A stretch of 64,000 bases of DNA. It comes from Stutzerimonas azotifigens DSM 17556. GTDB taxonomy: Bacteria; Pseudomonadota; Gammaproteobacteria; Pseudomonadales; Pseudomonadaceae. The position numbers and the translations under genes are program-made. Within the stretch, counting starts at the first letter, position 1; every line of letters begins with the position of its first letter. The stretch is taken from assembly GCF_000425625.1 (NCBI RefSeq), contig NZ_KE384416.1, forward strand, positions 1 to 64,000, given 5' to 3'. Under the pieces are notes generated by a model. The model was given only the letters and a program-made list of their open reading frames with translations. It was not told the origin of the DNA and searched no databases. Of the stretch, positions 29,551-39,487 are shown in pieces.

Positions 29551-29618
29551 TCAGATAAGACGAATCAGCCGCGTCCAGGCAGTAAATGGGCAGCGGCTTT
29601 TTCCCGCCGGAGCGGTCG

Positions 29619-30941
29619 TCACCGGTCGGGCTGGAAGTACCGCGCCAGTGCCTGCAGGTCCTCGGCGCCCAGCACACCCGCGCCCTGGCGCAGCTTCAGC
29701 CAGGCCAGCAACCAGCCGTGGCGCGCTTCGGCCAGGTCGCGGCGGGCGCCGTAGAGCTGCTGCTCGGCATCCAGCACGTCGAGGTTGACGCGCTCGCCAC
29801 CCTCGACGCTGCGGCGCGTCGCCTCGGTCAGCAGGCCGGCGGACTCCACCGCCAGCTGGTAGGCGCGGATCCTGGCCTGGCTGCTGCGGGACAGGTCGTA
29901 CTGGCGCCGCAGTTCGTTGAGGGCCTCCGCGGTCTGCGCGTCCAGCTCGTGGCGGGCCTGCTCCAGCCGGCGCGCCGCCTGGCGCACCGAGGCCGAGGTG
30001 GCGCCGCCGGCGAACAGCGGCAGGCTGATCTGCACGCCGATGCTGTTGGTGTCGTATTTCTGGTTGTAGGTGCTTTCCGAGTCCGAACTGGTCTTGCGAC
30101 TGCTGGCGTACAGCGAGACCTTCGGCAGGTGCCCGGCGCGCCGTTGCGCCACCTCGTGTTCGCTGACGCTCAGGCCATGGCGCTGCGCCGCCAGCAACGG
30201 GTTGTTGCGCAGCGCCAGTTCGCGCCAGGAGTCGAACGCCGCCGGCTGCAGCGGCAGCGGCTCGAAGACCTCGGCCAGCGGCGCCAGCTCGTCGATCGCC
30301 AGGGAACGGCCGAGCATCGCCTGCAGTACGCGCAGGGCATCGTCCAGACTGTCCTGCGCCTCGATTTCCTCGGCCAGCGCCAGGCCGTGCCGCGCCTCGG
30401 TCTCGAGGATATCGGTACGGGTGCCCTCGCCCTTGTCGAACAGCCGCCGGTTGAGCTGCAGGCGCTCGGCGTAGGCGCGCCGCTGGGCACGGCTCAGCTC
30501 GATCCTCTCCCGGGCCAGCAGCGCCTGGCTGTAGGCGGTCAGCAGCCGCACGGCCAGCTCCTGCCCCTGCGCGCGGTACTGCTCGTCGGCCAGCAGCGCC
30601 TGGGCCACGCCCTGGCGGTAGCGGGCCCAGGCCTCGTAGTCGAGCAGCGGCTGCTGCAAGGTCAGGGTGGAGGCGTAGCTGCGGTAATCGCGTTCGGCCG
30701 TCGCCTCCCCGGCCCTGACTTCGGAGTCGTTCTCCGAGTTGCTGTAGCTCCAGGACAGGCTCGGCAGCAGGCCGGCGCGGCCGATGGCGCGCTCCTCCTG
30801 GCCGGCGGCATGCGCCTGGATCGCCGCCTGGAAAGCCGGGTCGTGGAACAGCGCCAGGTCGTAGGCCTCCAGCAGGTCGAGGCCCCGGGCCGGGGACGCG
30901 CAGCCCAGCAGGCCGGCCAGCAGCAGGTGTTTCCACGGCAT
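29619..30941 (-). CDS. hasF: TolC-family outer-membrane component of the Has exporter
   Basis: A 440-residue outer-membrane efflux protein with a signal sequence (MPWKHLLLAGLLGCASPARG) and two long coiled-coil halves typical of TolC (for example RLFDKGEGTRTDILETEARHGLA and SVEGGERVNLDVLDAEQQLYGA). It starts two bases after hasE, so it is the dedicated channel for the HasD-HasE type I system. Length is normal. Confidence 0.92.
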   Translation of the reverse strand: MPWKHLLLAGLLGCASPARGLDLLEAYDLALFHDPAFQAAIQAHAAGQEERAIGRAGLLPSLSWSYSNSENDSEVRAGEATAERDYRSYASTLTLQQPLLDYEAWARYRQGVAQALLADEQYRAQGQELAVRLLTAYSQALLARERIELSRAQRRAYAERLQLNRRLFDKGEGTRTDILETEARHGLALAEEIEAQDSLDDALRVLQAMLGRSLAIDELAPLAEVFEPLPLQPAAFDSWRELALRNNPLLAAQRHGLSVSEHEVAQRRAGHLPKVSLYASSRKTSSDSESTYNQKYDTNSIGVQISLPLFAGGATSASVRQAARRLEQARHELDAQTAEALNELRRQYDLSRSSQARIRAYQLAVESAGLLTEATRRSVEGGERVNLDVLDAEQQLYGARRDLAEARHGWLLAWLKLRQGAGVLGAEDLQALARYFQPDR

Positions 30942-30943
30942 GC

Positions 30944-32284
30944 TCAGTCTTCCACCAGGGCCAGGTGAACGCGGTCCAGCAGCGGCTTGAACAGGTAGTT
31001 GAGCAGCGAGCGCTCGCCGGTGCGGACGAAGGCCTCCACCGGCATGCCCGGGCGAATGGTCAGCCCGGCCAGCTGCTGCATGTCCGCCTCGCTGACCCGC
31101 ACGCGCAGGCCGTAGTAGGGCTCGCCGGTCGTCTCGTCGACCAGCCGGTCCGCCGAGACCGTCTGCACCTCGCCGGCGATCCGCGGCGTGGTGCTCTGGT
31201 TGAAGGCGGAGAAGATCAGCTCCACCGGCAGGCCCGGGTGCACCCGGTCGATCAGGTGGACCGGCACCTGGCCCTCCACCAGCAGCGGCTCGTGCTCCGG
31301 CACGATTTCCATCAGCGCCTGGCCCGGCGCGACCACGCCGCCGTCGGTGAACACTTTCAGGCCCACCACGATGCCATCGGCCGGTGCCCGCACCCGGCTG
31401 CCGGCCAGCTCGAACTCGGCACCGGCCAGGCGGTGGCGCAGCTCTTCGGCACGAATCTGCGCCTCAGCCAGCTGGCCGCGGACCTCCTTCTGGTATTCCT
31501 CGCGGCGCTGGCCGAGTTTCAGGCGCATCTCCAGGATCTGCCGCTGCAGCTGGCCGATGCGGCCGATGTCCTCGGCCAGCGCGCCGTCGAGCTCGGCGTA
31601 CAGCCGTTCGCTGTCCAGCAGGCGGTTGCGCGCGACGTAGCCTTCGCGGGCCAGATCGCGCAGGCCGCCGAGCTGCTTCCCCAGGGCCTGCTTCTGGCGC
31701 GCCTTGCTCCGGCGCAGCGCATGCAGGCCGCGCAGTTGCTCCTCGGCACCGGCGATGCCCTCGCGCAGGCCGTCCAGCTCCATGGCCAGCGCCTGCCGGC
31801 GGCTGTCGAACAGTTGCCGCTGCAGCTCCAGCGCCGCGGCCACCAGCGGCTCGTCGCGCCGTGCCGCCAGGGTCGGCGGAAAAACCACGGCCGCCAGGCC
31901 ATCGCGTTCGGCGCTCAGCCGCGCCGCCATCGCCTCGGCCCCCAGGTGCTGCGCGCGCAGGGCCTCGACCTGAGCGCGCAGGGCGGTCTCGTCCATCCGC
32001 ACCAGCACCTGGCCGGCCCGCACCCGCTCGCCGTCGCGCACCAGGATGCGTTCCACCAGGCCGCCGCCGGCGTGCTGCACGGCCTTGCGGTTGCCCGACA
32101 CCATCACCTGGCCGGACACCGGCACGCCCCGGTCCAGCGGCGCCAGCGCGGCCCACGCCAGGAAGCCGGCGAAGCCCAGCAGCACCAGCCACCCGCCAAT
32201 GCGCGCAGGGCGCGCGTGGTCCAGGGCGGGGCCGGGCGACGGCCTGTCGTTGTCGGCGACCAGGGCGATGCGCGCGGCGCTCAT
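30944..32284 (-). CDS. hasE: membrane-fusion protein of the Has type I exporter
   Basis: A 446-residue HlyD/PrtE-family adaptor. It has one N-terminal membrane anchor ([17 protein letters not shown], near residue 31), a split lipoyl motif ([20 protein letters not shown] and [16 protein letters not shown]), a long coiled coil (about 95-290) and a C-terminal beta domain ([16 protein letters not shown]). It bridges HasD and HasF. The start overlaps the hasD stop by four bases. Confidence 0.94.
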   Translation of the reverse strand: MSAARIALVADNDRPSPGPALDHARPARIGGWLVLLGFAGFLAWAALAPLDRGVPVSGQVMVSGNRKAVQHAGGGLVERILVRDGERVRAGQVLVRMDETALRAQVEALRAQHLGAEAMAARLSAERDGLAAVVFPPTLAARRDEPLVAAALELQRQLFDSRRQALAMELDGLREGIAGAEEQLRGLHALRRSKARQKQALGKQLGGLRDLAREGYVARNRLLDSERLYAELDGALAEDIGRIGQLQRQILEMRLKLGQRREEYQKEVRGQLAEAQIRAEELRHRLAGAEFELAGSRVRAPADGIVVGLKVFTDGGVVAPGQALMEIVPEHEPLLVEGQVPVHLIDRVHPGLPVELIFSAFNQSTTPRIAGEVQTVSADRLVDETTGEPYYGLRVRVSEADMQQLAGLTIRPGMPVEAFVRTGERSLLNYLFKPLLDRVHLALVED

Positions 32285-34035
32285 GTCGTTTCCCCCGGCA
32301 CGTTAAGGCGGTAGCTGACGTTGACCGCCGGCCGGGGCGGGGCCACCGCCGCCGGTCGCGCCGCCTGTTGCAGCTCCTGCAGCACCCGCGCGGCCGGGCC
32401 GAACGCCTGAATCCGCCCGCCGTTCAGCACCAGCAGCTTGTCGGCGCCGATCAGCAGCGCCGGCTTGTGGGTGATCAGCACCAGCGTGCGGTGCTGTTCC
32501 TTGAGCCGGGCGATGGCCGCCAGCAGGGCCTTCTCCCCCTCCTCATCGAGGTTGGCGTTGGGCTCGTCAAGCACGATCAGTGCCGGCGGACCGTACAGCG
32601 CGCGCGCCAGGCCGATGCGCTGCTTCTGCCCGCCGGAAAGCCCCGCACCCGCTTCGCCCAGGCGGGTGTCGTAGCCCTGCGGCAGACGCAGGATCAGTTC
32701 GTGGACACCAGCCAGTTGCGCTGCTGCCACCACCTTGTCCATCTCCACCTCGGCGAAGCGGGCGATGTTCTCGGCGATGCTGCCGGCCATCAGTTGCACG
32801 TCCTGCGGCAGATAGCCGACATGCGGGCCGAGCGCGGCCTTGTCCCAGCGGTGCAGGTCGGCGCCGTCCAGGCGGACCTTGCCGGCCAGCAGCGGCTGCG
32901 CCGCCACCAGCACGCGGGCCAGGCAGGACTTGCCGGAACCGGACGGGCCGAGCACGCCGAGCGATTCGCCGGGCTCCAGGCCGAAACCGACATCGCTCAG
33001 TACCGGCGTCCGCCCGCCGGGAGCGGCGGCGACCGCCCGCGCCACCTGCAGGCGGCCCTGCGGAGCCGGCAGCGTCATGCCTTGTTCGCGTGGCGGGCAG
33101 TCGGCCAGCAGCCGCGCCAGGCGCTCGTAGGCCTGCCGCGCCGGCGCCCACTGCTTCCAGGCGCCGATCAGCTGGTCCAGCGGCCCCAGCACCCGACCCA
33201 GCAGGATCGAGCCGGCGATCATCATTCCCGGGGTAATCTCCCCGGCCACCGCCAGCAGCGCGCCCAGCCCGAGCATCAGCGACTGCAGGGCCAGGCGTAC
33301 GCCCCTGGACCAGGCACCGACCACGGCGGTCCTTTCGCTGGCCAGGCCCTGCTCGGCGAGAAACGCCCGATGCACGTGTAGCCAGCGCCGGCGCAGCGCG
33401 CCGAGCATGCCCATGGCCTCGATGGCCTCGGCGTTGCGCAGGTCGGCCTCGGCCTGCTGGCTGGCCTGCGTCGACAGCCGCCCCGCCTCGGCCAGCGGCA
33501 CCCGCGACAGCCGCTGGTTGAGCCAGGCCAGCCCCGTCAGCAGGCCGGCCCCGGCCAGCGCCAGCGCCCCCAGCCAGGGATGGAAGAGGAAGATCACCAG
33601 CAGGTAGAGGGGAAACCAGGGCGCGTCGAAGAAGGCGAACAGGGCGTTGCCGGTGGCGAACTGGCGCAGGCTGGTCAGGTCCTTCAGGCCCTGTCCGGCG
33701 GCCAGCCGCTGGCCCTTCAGGTTGGCCTCGAATGCGGCGTCGTAGACCCTCTGGTTCAAGCGCATGTCCAGGCGCGCGCCGAGGCGGATCACCATCACGC
33801 CACGCACCCATTCCAGCGCCGCCATGAAGGCGTACAGGCCGATCACCATCAGCGTCAGCATGGCCAGGGTCATGCGGTTGCCGGAGGCCAGCACCCGGTC
33901 GTACACCTGCAGCATGTAGAGCGCCGGCGCCAGCATCAGCAGATTGATGACCGCGCTGAACAGGCCGATGCTGAGCAGGCCGCCGCGGAAGGCGGCCAGG
34001 GTGGCGAGGATTTCGTTGGGCATGTTCCGATCCAT
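32281..34035 (-). CDS. hasD: type I secretion ABC transporter for the hemophore
   Basis: A protein of about 584 residues of the PrtD/HasD class: an N-terminal six-helix membrane domain (about 15-310) without a peptidase domain, then an ATPase with Walker [10 protein letters not shown], signature LSGGQKQR and Walker [13 protein letters not shown]. It exports substrates with a C-terminal signal, here HasA. The start is ATG 34035 or 34023. Two stem-loops separate it from hasA. Confidence 0.94.
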   Translation of the reverse strand: MDRNMPNEILATLAAFRGGLLSIGLFSAVINLLMLAPALYMLQVYDRVLASGNRMTLAMLTLMVIGLYAFMAALEWVRGVMVIRLGARLDMRLNQRVYDAAFEANLKGQRLAAGQGLKDLTSLRQFATGNALFAFFDAPWFPLYLLVIFLFHPWLGALALAGAGLLTGLAWLNQRLSRVPLAEAGRLSTQASQQAEADLRNAEAIEAMGMLGALRRRWLHVHRAFLAEQGLASERTAVVGAWSRGVRLALQSLMLGLGALLAVAGEITPGMMIAGSILLGRVLGPLDQLIGAWKQWAPARQAYERLARLLADCPPREQGMTLPAPQGRLQVARAVAAAPGGRTPVLSDVGFGLEPGESLGVLGPSGSGKSCLARVLVAAQPLLAGKVRLDGADLHRWDKAALGPHVGYLPQDVQLMAGSIAENIARFAEVEMDKVVAAAQLAGVHELILRLPQGYDTRLGEAGAGLSGGQKQRIGLARALYGPPALIVLDEPNANLDEEGEKALLAAIARLKEQHRTLVLITHKPALLIGADKLLVLNGGRIQAFGPAARVLQELQQAARPAAVAPPRPAVNVSYRLNVPGETT

Positions 34036-34119
34036 TGCCTCAGGCCTTGTGCGCGAGCGCGCGGGCGACGGAAGCACCGCAGCATTGACGGCGCAGGCAG
34101 TGCTTCCCAGAATTCGGTG

Positions 34120-34195
34120 ACCGCCACGGCACGAGTTGTTCAGGCCAATGCCGTGGCGGTGTCGAGCGGCGGACGGGGAGCGATTCCTGTCCGCC
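34120..34195. promoter_or_regulatory. two strong stem-loops between hasA and hasD
   Basis: A perfect 12-bp stem ACCGCCACGGCA/TGCCGTGGCGGT (34120-34131 and 34149-34160) and a 7-bp stem GGCGGAC/GTCCGCC (34168-34174 and 34189-34195) fill most of the gap. On the minus strand no T-tract follows either. On the plus strand the second is followed by CTTTTTT and could terminate antisense transcription. On the has mRNA they probably protect the hasA 3' end or attenuate hasDEF. Confidence 0.65.
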
Positions 34196-34211
34196 CTTTT
34201 TTCACCTGGAC

Positions 34212-34820
34212 TCAGGCGGCCAGCGCCAGGTCGTCGGCCAGCTCAGGCACACCCACCAGTTCGGCGGGCGCACTCAGCGGGCCGGCGCTCAGGGCGGCGG
34301 CGACCACGTCGAAGGTGTCTGCAGTGGATACGCCATAGTCGTCCAGCAGGTCGTTGAGCACGCCTTCCAGCGCCGTGGCATCGCCGGACATCAGGCCGTA
34401 GACCACATCGTGCACGATGCCCCGGTCGGTGGTTGTCAGGTCGTTGACATCAGTGAAGAGGCCCAGACCGCTGAAGCTCACCTCTTCGTAACCGGAGGTG
34501 AACTCGAAGCCGGAACTGGTCTCGATCAGTTTGCTGCCCAGGGATACTTCGTCCAGGCTGCCGTACAGGGTATGCGCTGGACTATTGAACAGCGTGTACG
34601 TCAAGTTGCCTTCGGCGACGAAACCGGCATCGCTGTTCGGACTGGTCAGGGCGTACTGGGTACCGCTGAGGCTGCCCGGGTAGAAGCCGCCGGTGTTGAC
34701 ACCATCTTCGACCGTGCCCGTACGGTGATCGGCATCACCGAAATAGCCAGTCCAGTCGGCCAGGTAGTCGCTGATGGTCCAACCGCTGTAGGTGGTGGTG
34801 TAGGTAATGGAAAGACTCAT
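34212..34820 (-). CDS. hasA: hemophore HasA
   Basis: A 202-residue secreted heme-binding protein. The heme ligands His32 (loop DADHRTG) and Tyr75 (NLTYTLF) and the partner His83 (SPAHTLY) are all present at P. aeruginosa HasAp numbering. The C-terminus [14 protein letters not shown] carries the uncleaved type I secretion signal, and there is no N-terminal signal peptide. It scavenges heme outside the cell and passes it to HasR. It is preceded by two abutting hairpins and followed by two more, which may let it be expressed more than its neighbours. Confidence 0.97.
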   Translation of the reverse strand: MSLSITYTTTYSGWTISDYLADWTGYFGDADHRTGTVEDGVNTGGFYPGSLSGTQYALTSPNSDAGFVAEGNLTYTLFNSPAHTLYGSLDEVSLGSKLIETSSGFEFTSGYEEVSFSGLGLFTDVNDLTTTDRGIVHDVVYGLMSGDATALEGVLNDLLDDYGVSTADTFDVVAAALSAGPLSAPAELVGVPELADDLALAA

Positions 34821-34852
34821 GTTATTTCTCCAACGAAGGTTTCACATGATTG

Positions 34853-34894
34853 CCGCAGTAATCCAGACTGCGGTTTTGCCCGGCACGGGCAAAA
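34853..34894 (-). promoter_or_regulatory. two abutting hairpins between hasR and hasA
   Basis: Read on the minus strand, a perfect 8-bp stem TTTTGCCC/GGGCAAAA with a 5-base loop (34894-34874) is immediately followed by a perfect 7-bp stem CCGCAGT/ACTGCGG with a 7-base loop (34873-34853). No gap lies between them and hasA starts 33 bases later. They could stop 3' exonucleases or partly terminate between the genes. Confidence 0.65.
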
Positions 34895-34906
34895 GGGCCG
34901 TCCTGC

Positions 34907-37582
34907 TCAGAAGGTGTATTCCAAGGTGCCCTGCACGGTGCGGCCACGCCCCAGGGTGAAGGCCAGCACGTCACCGAGCGGCACCAGATAGGCCTTGTCG
35001 GTCACGTTCTCGACCGCCAGGCGCAGGGTGAGTGCGTCGGTGGCCTTGTAGCTGCCGAAAAGGTCGTAGACGGTGTAAGGCTTCCAGTCGGCGGGGTAGG
35101 TCATTTCTCGCGCTTCTTCGTCGTCGTGCGTCAGCGAATAACCTTCGCTGTAACGGGCACGAACCCCGAGATCCAGCTTGCGATCCAGCAGGCGGGTGCC
35201 CAGCGTCAGGCTGCCGCGATCCATGGGCATATGCTCGGCGGTGCCCATGATCCCGCCACAACGAATCTGCTGATTATTGAATTCGTTCGGCACCATCCCG
35301 GTGATCGGCTGCCGGGGGCCAGCGGAAACTGGATCCGTCGACCCGCCTAACCAAGTGACATATTTGCAGTAGTCATTGGCACCGATCATGTGGGTGTAGC
35401 TGAAGTTGCCGTAGTAGCTGCCCGCGTCGTAGTCGAAGCTGTACTCCACACCGCGGAAACGGGTGGTGCCCAGCGTGTTGACGTAGGCGGTCGTACCGAT
35501 GTTCGCGACCGGGTCATAACCGGGACGCCGCAGCCCCGTTGACATGATCATGAAATCATCGATCTTGGTATCGAAATAGGCGACCTTGGCACCCAGACGA
35601 TCCTCTGCGGTAAACAGGTTTTCCCTGAAGATGTTGAAACCCACTTCCCAGGCACTGGAGCGTTCCGGCTCGAGGAAGGGATTGGGATACATGATTTCCG
35701 AACCGCCGCCATGGGGACGGCCGGTAATCAGCGTCTCGGTGACCGCCGGCGGCCGCCAGCCCTTACCATAGCTGGCGAACAGTTGTAACCAATCGAGACC
35801 TGGCTTCACCGCGATACCGAAGGTGGGAGAGAAACGGCCCTCTTCACGATCGACGTCGAAGTACAAGGGCTCGTTGGTCTGCTGGGTGGTACCGAGGATG
35901 AAGGTACGGATATTCATTCCGGTATCACCACGTAGGCGATAACGGTCGTAGCGCAGGCCGGCGTTCAGGTTGAGCCAGCCGTCGTATTCATAGTCCAGGC
36001 GCGCGAAAAGGCTGCCCATGGCGCGCGTGCCTTTCGGCGTCATGCCTTCGGCAAAGGGGTAGTCCAGCGCCGAACTTGAGCTTACCGCCTGATCCGACTC
36101 GGGCCTGACTTTGTCATGGAAGAACTCCAGACCATAGTCGGCCTGAAGGATGGACGCCTGGCTCAGGGCGAAGATCGAGGTGTTCTGTACCTGCAGGCCA
36201 TAGGTATCGGTCTGGTAGGTGGTGGAATAGCCTTGGGTGGTACCGCGAGTCAGCGTGCTCTGATCGTTGCGGGTATCGACGTGGTAGAGCTTGACCTTGA
36301 AGTTAATCAGCGGGTTGTCCGGGGCATAACCGTAGTCCAGCGCGAAGTTCTGCGAGACGACATTGCTGCTGCCCAGCTTTTCCCACAGTTCCTCGTTGTT
36401 GACATCCATCATGTTGGCGTCGTCGTAGGACACCTGGGTGCGCAGGTAGCTGAACTGCACCCGCTGGTCATGCGGGAGATTCAGTCCCAGCTTGGCCAGT
36501 CGGGAACGCATGGTGAAACCGGAATAGGCGACCGGCGAATTCTTGATCCGATCCTCGACATCCGGGTTACCCCGCGAGCCAGTACGCAATTCGCCGATGC
36601 TGCCATGGGTGCCAGGATCGAAATCACCCAGATGTCGCTCGCTGGCCGCTATCAGGATGTCGCCAATGTCGTTGCCCAGAGCAAAGACGCCGCTGCCGAT
36701 GAAATGGGTGCCGTTGGCATAGCCACCGAGGCCGGTGGTGGCGCGAACCCGACCGCCAAACTCCTTGCCTTCGCGGATAAAGTCACGCGCATCCAGGGTA
36801 CGGAAGTCGGCGACGCCGCCAATTACCCCGGCCCCGCCCATAGCGGAGGTCACGCCCTTCTCGATGGTCATCCCGCCAAGCAGTTCAGGATCGACGTACA
36901 TTGAGCCGTTCCGCTGCTGGTGGCCGCTCTGCTGGTAGTTCTGGCGCATGCCATCCACCGACATGTTGACCCTGCCATAGTCCTGAATGCCGCGGATATT
37001 CACCGATAGCCCCGGGTCCTGCTGGCTCACCGCGGTATACACCCCGGCGGTCTCTTCCAGCATGTCCGCGGCATGCCTCGGCGGGTTGCGGTCGATCTGC
37101 TCGCGATCGATCACCGACACCGAACGCGGCTGCAGGTAGGTCTGCTCCTTCTCGCCGAGCCAGCCCCGCACCGTCACGTCCGGCAGCTCGGCCACCCGAG
37201 GGTCGGTTTGCCGCTGGCTGAGCGTGACCTGGCGTCCGTCTTCGAACAGGCGGTAGTCCACCGGAGCGGATGCCAGCAGCCTCTGCAGCGCCTCCTCCAG
37301 CGAGTAGCGCCCCTGCACGGCGCCGCCCTGCAGCCCGGCGAAACGCTCGCTGTCGAAGAACACCTGGACACCGCTCTGCCGGGCGAAGGCCAGCACGCCG
37401 GCGGCCAGCGGCTGCGCCGGAATGTCGTACTCGATGACGGCCGGCACGGCCTGGGCCGCGCCCACCGCCTCCACCGCTACGGCCAGCGGCGACACCGGCA
37501 CCGTCAGGCAACTGCCGAGGGCCACGCCCACCGACAAGGCCACGTAGCGGGGCCGCGCCCCTTTTTTCCTGTTGCGTTCCAT
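34907..37582 (-). CDS. hasR: TonB-dependent hemophore receptor with STN domain
   Basis: An 891-residue outer-membrane receptor. In order: a signal peptide with MERNRKKGARPRYVALSVGV; an STN signalling domain (about 48-125, YDIPAQPLAAGVLAFARQSG), which allows signalling to the anti-sigma factor; a TonB-box/plug region (DVTVRGWLGEK, then VNIRGIQDYGRVNMSVDGMR); and a 22-strand barrel ending in Phe. A His in the plug (QQSGHQQRNG) and one in the extracellular loop (TGRPHGGGSEIMYPNP) are candidate heme ligands, as in HasR. GC content is clearly lower than in neighbouring genes (31/60 in 35581-35640). Confidence 0.95.
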   Translation of the reverse strand: MERNRKKGARPRYVALSVGVALGSCLTVPVSPLAVAVEAVGAAQAVPAVIEYDIPAQPLAAGVLAFARQSGVQVFFDSERFAGLQGGAVQGRYSLEEALQRLLASAPVDYRLFEDGRQVTLSQRQTDPRVAELPDVTVRGWLGEKEQTYLQPRSVSVIDREQIDRNPPRHAADMLEETAGVYTAVSQQDPGLSVNIRGIQDYGRVNMSVDGMRQNYQQSGHQQRNGSMYVDPELLGGMTIEKGVTSAMGGAGVIGGVADFRTLDARDFIREGKEFGGRVRATTGLGGYANGTHFIGSGVFALGNDIGDILIAASERHLGDFDPGTHGSIGELRTGSRGNPDVEDRIKNSPVAYSGFTMRSRLAKLGLNLPHDQRVQFSYLRTQVSYDDANMMDVNNEELWEKLGSSNVVSQNFALDYGYAPDNPLINFKVKLYHVDTRNDQSTLTRGTTQGYSTTYQTDTYGLQVQNTSIFALSQASILQADYGLEFFHDKVRPESDQAVSSSSALDYPFAEGMTPKGTRAMGSLFARLDYEYDGWLNLNAGLRYDRYRLRGDTGMNIRTFILGTTQQTNEPLYFDVDREEGRFSPTFGIAVKPGLDWLQLFASYGKGWRPPAVTETLITGRPHGGGSEIMYPNPFLEPERSSAWEVGFNIFRENLFTAEDRLGAKVAYFDTKIDDFMIMSTGLRRPGYDPVANIGTTAYVNTLGTTRFRGVEYSFDYDAGSYYGNFSYTHMIGANDYCKYVTWLGGSTDPVSAGPRQPITGMVPNEFNNQQIRCGGIMGTAEHMPMDRGSLTLGTRLLDRKLDLGVRARYSEGYSLTHDDEEAREMTYPADWKPYTVYDLFGSYKATDALTLRLAVENVTDKAYLVPLGDVLAFTLGRGRTVQGTLEYTF

Positions 37583-37630
37583 CCTCTCCCCGAATGCCTC
37601 GCGTCGGCTGTCTTCTGGTTATCTTTTCGA

Positions 37631-37649
37631 GTGAATGAAAATCACTCTC
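37631..37649. promoter_or_regulatory. Fur box upstream of hasR
   Basis: GTGAATGAAAATCACTCTC matches 14 of 19 positions of the Fur consensus and lies 49 bases before the hasR start. It also sits within a longer symmetry GAGTGA...TCACTC. Confidence 0.75.
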
Positions 37650-37835
37650 ATAAAGACAGACGAGCGGAGCGGGGAAAGTCGGTAACGCGGGGAAGATTTT
37701 TTGGGCGGCATCGTGCCGGACGGGGGCTGGCTGGATCCCAGGGCGGGTTGTCGGCGGCCGTCCTGGCAGGTGCGGCCTGCATCGTCGCCAGGGCGCACCC
37801 ACCGGGCCCGGTACGGGCCGGCTGCCTTTGCGGGC

Positions 37836-38813
37836 TCAGCGGATCAGGGTGAATCCCGGCAGGTCCAGCCGGCTGGCGCCCAGTTCCCGTACGAGCAGGT
37901 CCAGTGACTGGTCGAGGCTGTCCAGGCGAAACACGCCGTTGACCCGGCGCTCGGCCAGGCGGGGATCGGAGATCACCACGTAGCCGCGCCGGTAGGGCTG
38001 CAGGCGCTCGATCACCTCTTCCAGCGGACGGTCCTGGAATACCAGCAGGCCGTCGCGCCAGGCGGTGGCGCTGCCCAGGTCGGCCTGCAGGGGATGCACC
38101 CCGCTGGCGTCGTACCAGGCGCTCTGGCCTTGCTCGAGGATGCGCCGTCGCTCGCCGGCGGTGCCCGGCGCACTGACCTCGACGCTGTGTTCCAGCACCC
38201 CGACCCAGGTGCCCCTGCCGCGGTCGCCGACCACGAAGCGGGTCCCCAGGGCCCGGCTGCTGCCGCCGGCGTTTTCCACCAGGAAGGGCCTGGTTTCACC
38301 CTCGCCCATCGGCGCGACCCGGAAGATCGCCTCGCCGTGGCGCAGGCGGACCAGGCGCCGCTCGTCGTCGAAGACGACATCCAGCGCGCTGTCGGCGTCC
38401 AGCTCGACCAGACTGCCGTCCGGCAGTGTCACCTGGCGCCGCTCCCCGATACCGGTGGCATGGTCGGCGAACAGGTCGGCGGCGAACTGAGGCGCCTGGA
38501 CCGACACGGCCAGCCAGGCCAGCAGCATCGCGGCGGCGCCGGCCAGGTAGCGCAACCGGCGCCGCGCTCGGGCCAGCCGTCGCCATGCGCCGCGGCCTGC
38601 CGGGCGCGGCGTTGGCGCGTCCAGCGAATCCAGCGCGCCGAGTTCGGCCCAGGTCTCGCGGGCTTCCCGCAGCAGGCCGGCGCGGTGCGGGTCTTCGGCA
38701 AGCCAGCGCTGCAGCGCCTCCGGATAGGGCGCCGCCGGGTCCGCCTCGCCCAGGCGCACGGCCCAGGCGGCCGCCTCGTTGCGCGCGCGCTGTCGCTCGT
38801 CGTGGCTGATCAC
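37836..38813 (-). CDS. hasS: FecR-type anti-sigma factor HasS
   Basis: A 325-residue inner-membrane regulator. A short cytoplasmic domain binds the sigma factor (AAAWAVRLGEADP near residue 13, WLAEDPHRAGLLREA near 39), one membrane helix follows (RYLAGAAAMLLAWLAVSV near 88), and a periplasmic FecR domain follows (DGSLVELDADSALDVVF, then RLVRLRHGEAIFRV). It receives the signal from HasR's STN domain. The GTG at 38813 gives the usual N-terminus; an upstream TTG at 38900 overlapping the hasI stop would add 29 residues and permit coupling. Confidence 0.9.
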   Translation of the reverse strand: MISHDERQRARNEAAAWAVRLGEADPAAPYPEALQRWLAEDPHRAGLLREARETWAELGALDSLDAPTPRPAGRGAWRRLARARRRLRYLAGAAAMLLAWLAVSVQAPQFAADLFADHATGIGERRQVTLPDGSLVELDADSALDVVFDDERRLVRLRHGEAIFRVAPMGEGETRPFLVENAGGSSRALGTRFVVGDRGRGTWVGVLEHSVEVSAPGTAGERRRILEQGQSAWYDASGVHPLQADLGSATAWRDGLLVFQDRPLEEVIERLQPYRRGYVVISDPRLAERRVNGVFRLDSLDQSLDLLVRELGASRLDLPGFTLIR

Positions 38814-38896
38814 GTGAAGTCTCGTGGTTTGGTTATCGATCAAGAGTAAGGACGTCCGGCGCGGCGGGAAACGGTAACAGCGCGGCAGTGGTGCGC

Positions 38897-39397
38897 TCAA
38901 TCGTCGCGCAGGCGCTCGGCGACGTGCTGCAGCGCGCGGGTCAGGTGCTTCTGCACCGAGCTGTCGGAAATGCCCAGATGCCGGGCGACCTCGGCATAGG
39001 TCAGCCCCTGCAGGCGGTTGAGCCTGAAGATCTGCTGGGTGCGCGGCGGCAGTTCGGCCGCCGCCTCGCGGATCTTCTGCAGCCGCTGGCGGGCGGCCAG
39101 CTGCCGCTCCAGGTCGGGCGTCTCGTCCTCGACGTGGGCGAGGGCCTCGTTGGGCTGGCTGTCGGTACGCCGCCGCTGCTGCTGGCGCATGTGATCGATC
39201 AGCAGGTTCTGGGCGATGCGGAAGAGGTAGGCCGGGCTGTTGTCGACCGGGCCGTTGCGCGCCTGCTCGGCCAGCCGCAGGAAACTCTCCTGGGTCAGGT
39301 CGGACGCCAGCTGGGGATCGCGACTGCGGCGCAGCAACAGGTTGCGGACAGCGTTGCCATGTCTGAGGAAGAGCGCCTTGAGGTCCACTTCCGACAA
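38897..39397 (-). CDS. hasI: ECF sigma factor HasI
   Basis: A 166-residue iron-starvation ECF sigma factor. Region 2 has DLTQESFLRLAEQ and YLFRIAQNLLIDHMRQQQRR, and region 4 has LPPRTQQIFRLNRLQGLTYA followed by HLGISDSSVQKHLTRALQH. The start is probably the TTG at 39397, because AGGAG lies six bases upstream and the family begins SEVDLKALF; two ATGs at 39475 and 39478 are alternatives. With HasS and HasR it forms a cell-surface signalling cascade. The Fur-like box at 39488 sits upstream. Confidence 0.92.
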   Translation of the reverse strand: MSEVDLKALFLRHGNAVRNLLLRRSRDPQLASDLTQESFLRLAEQARNGPVDNSPAYLFRIAQNLLIDHMRQQQRRRTDSQPNEALAHVEDETPDLERQLAARQRLQKIREAAAELPPRTQQIFRLNRLQGLTYAEVARHLGISDSSVQKHLTRALQHVAERLRDD

Positions 39398-39487
39398 TGC
39401 CTTCTCCTGACTGTGAACCGGCAGACCGACCGGCGCTGCGAAACGTCTGGCAAGGCGCGATCGACGGAACCGCATCATATTTTTATC

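Noticed and set aside
34168-34202. Intrinsic terminator of hasA
   Set aside because: The T-tract follows the stem on the plus strand only, so on the has transcript this is a hairpin without a terminator tail.
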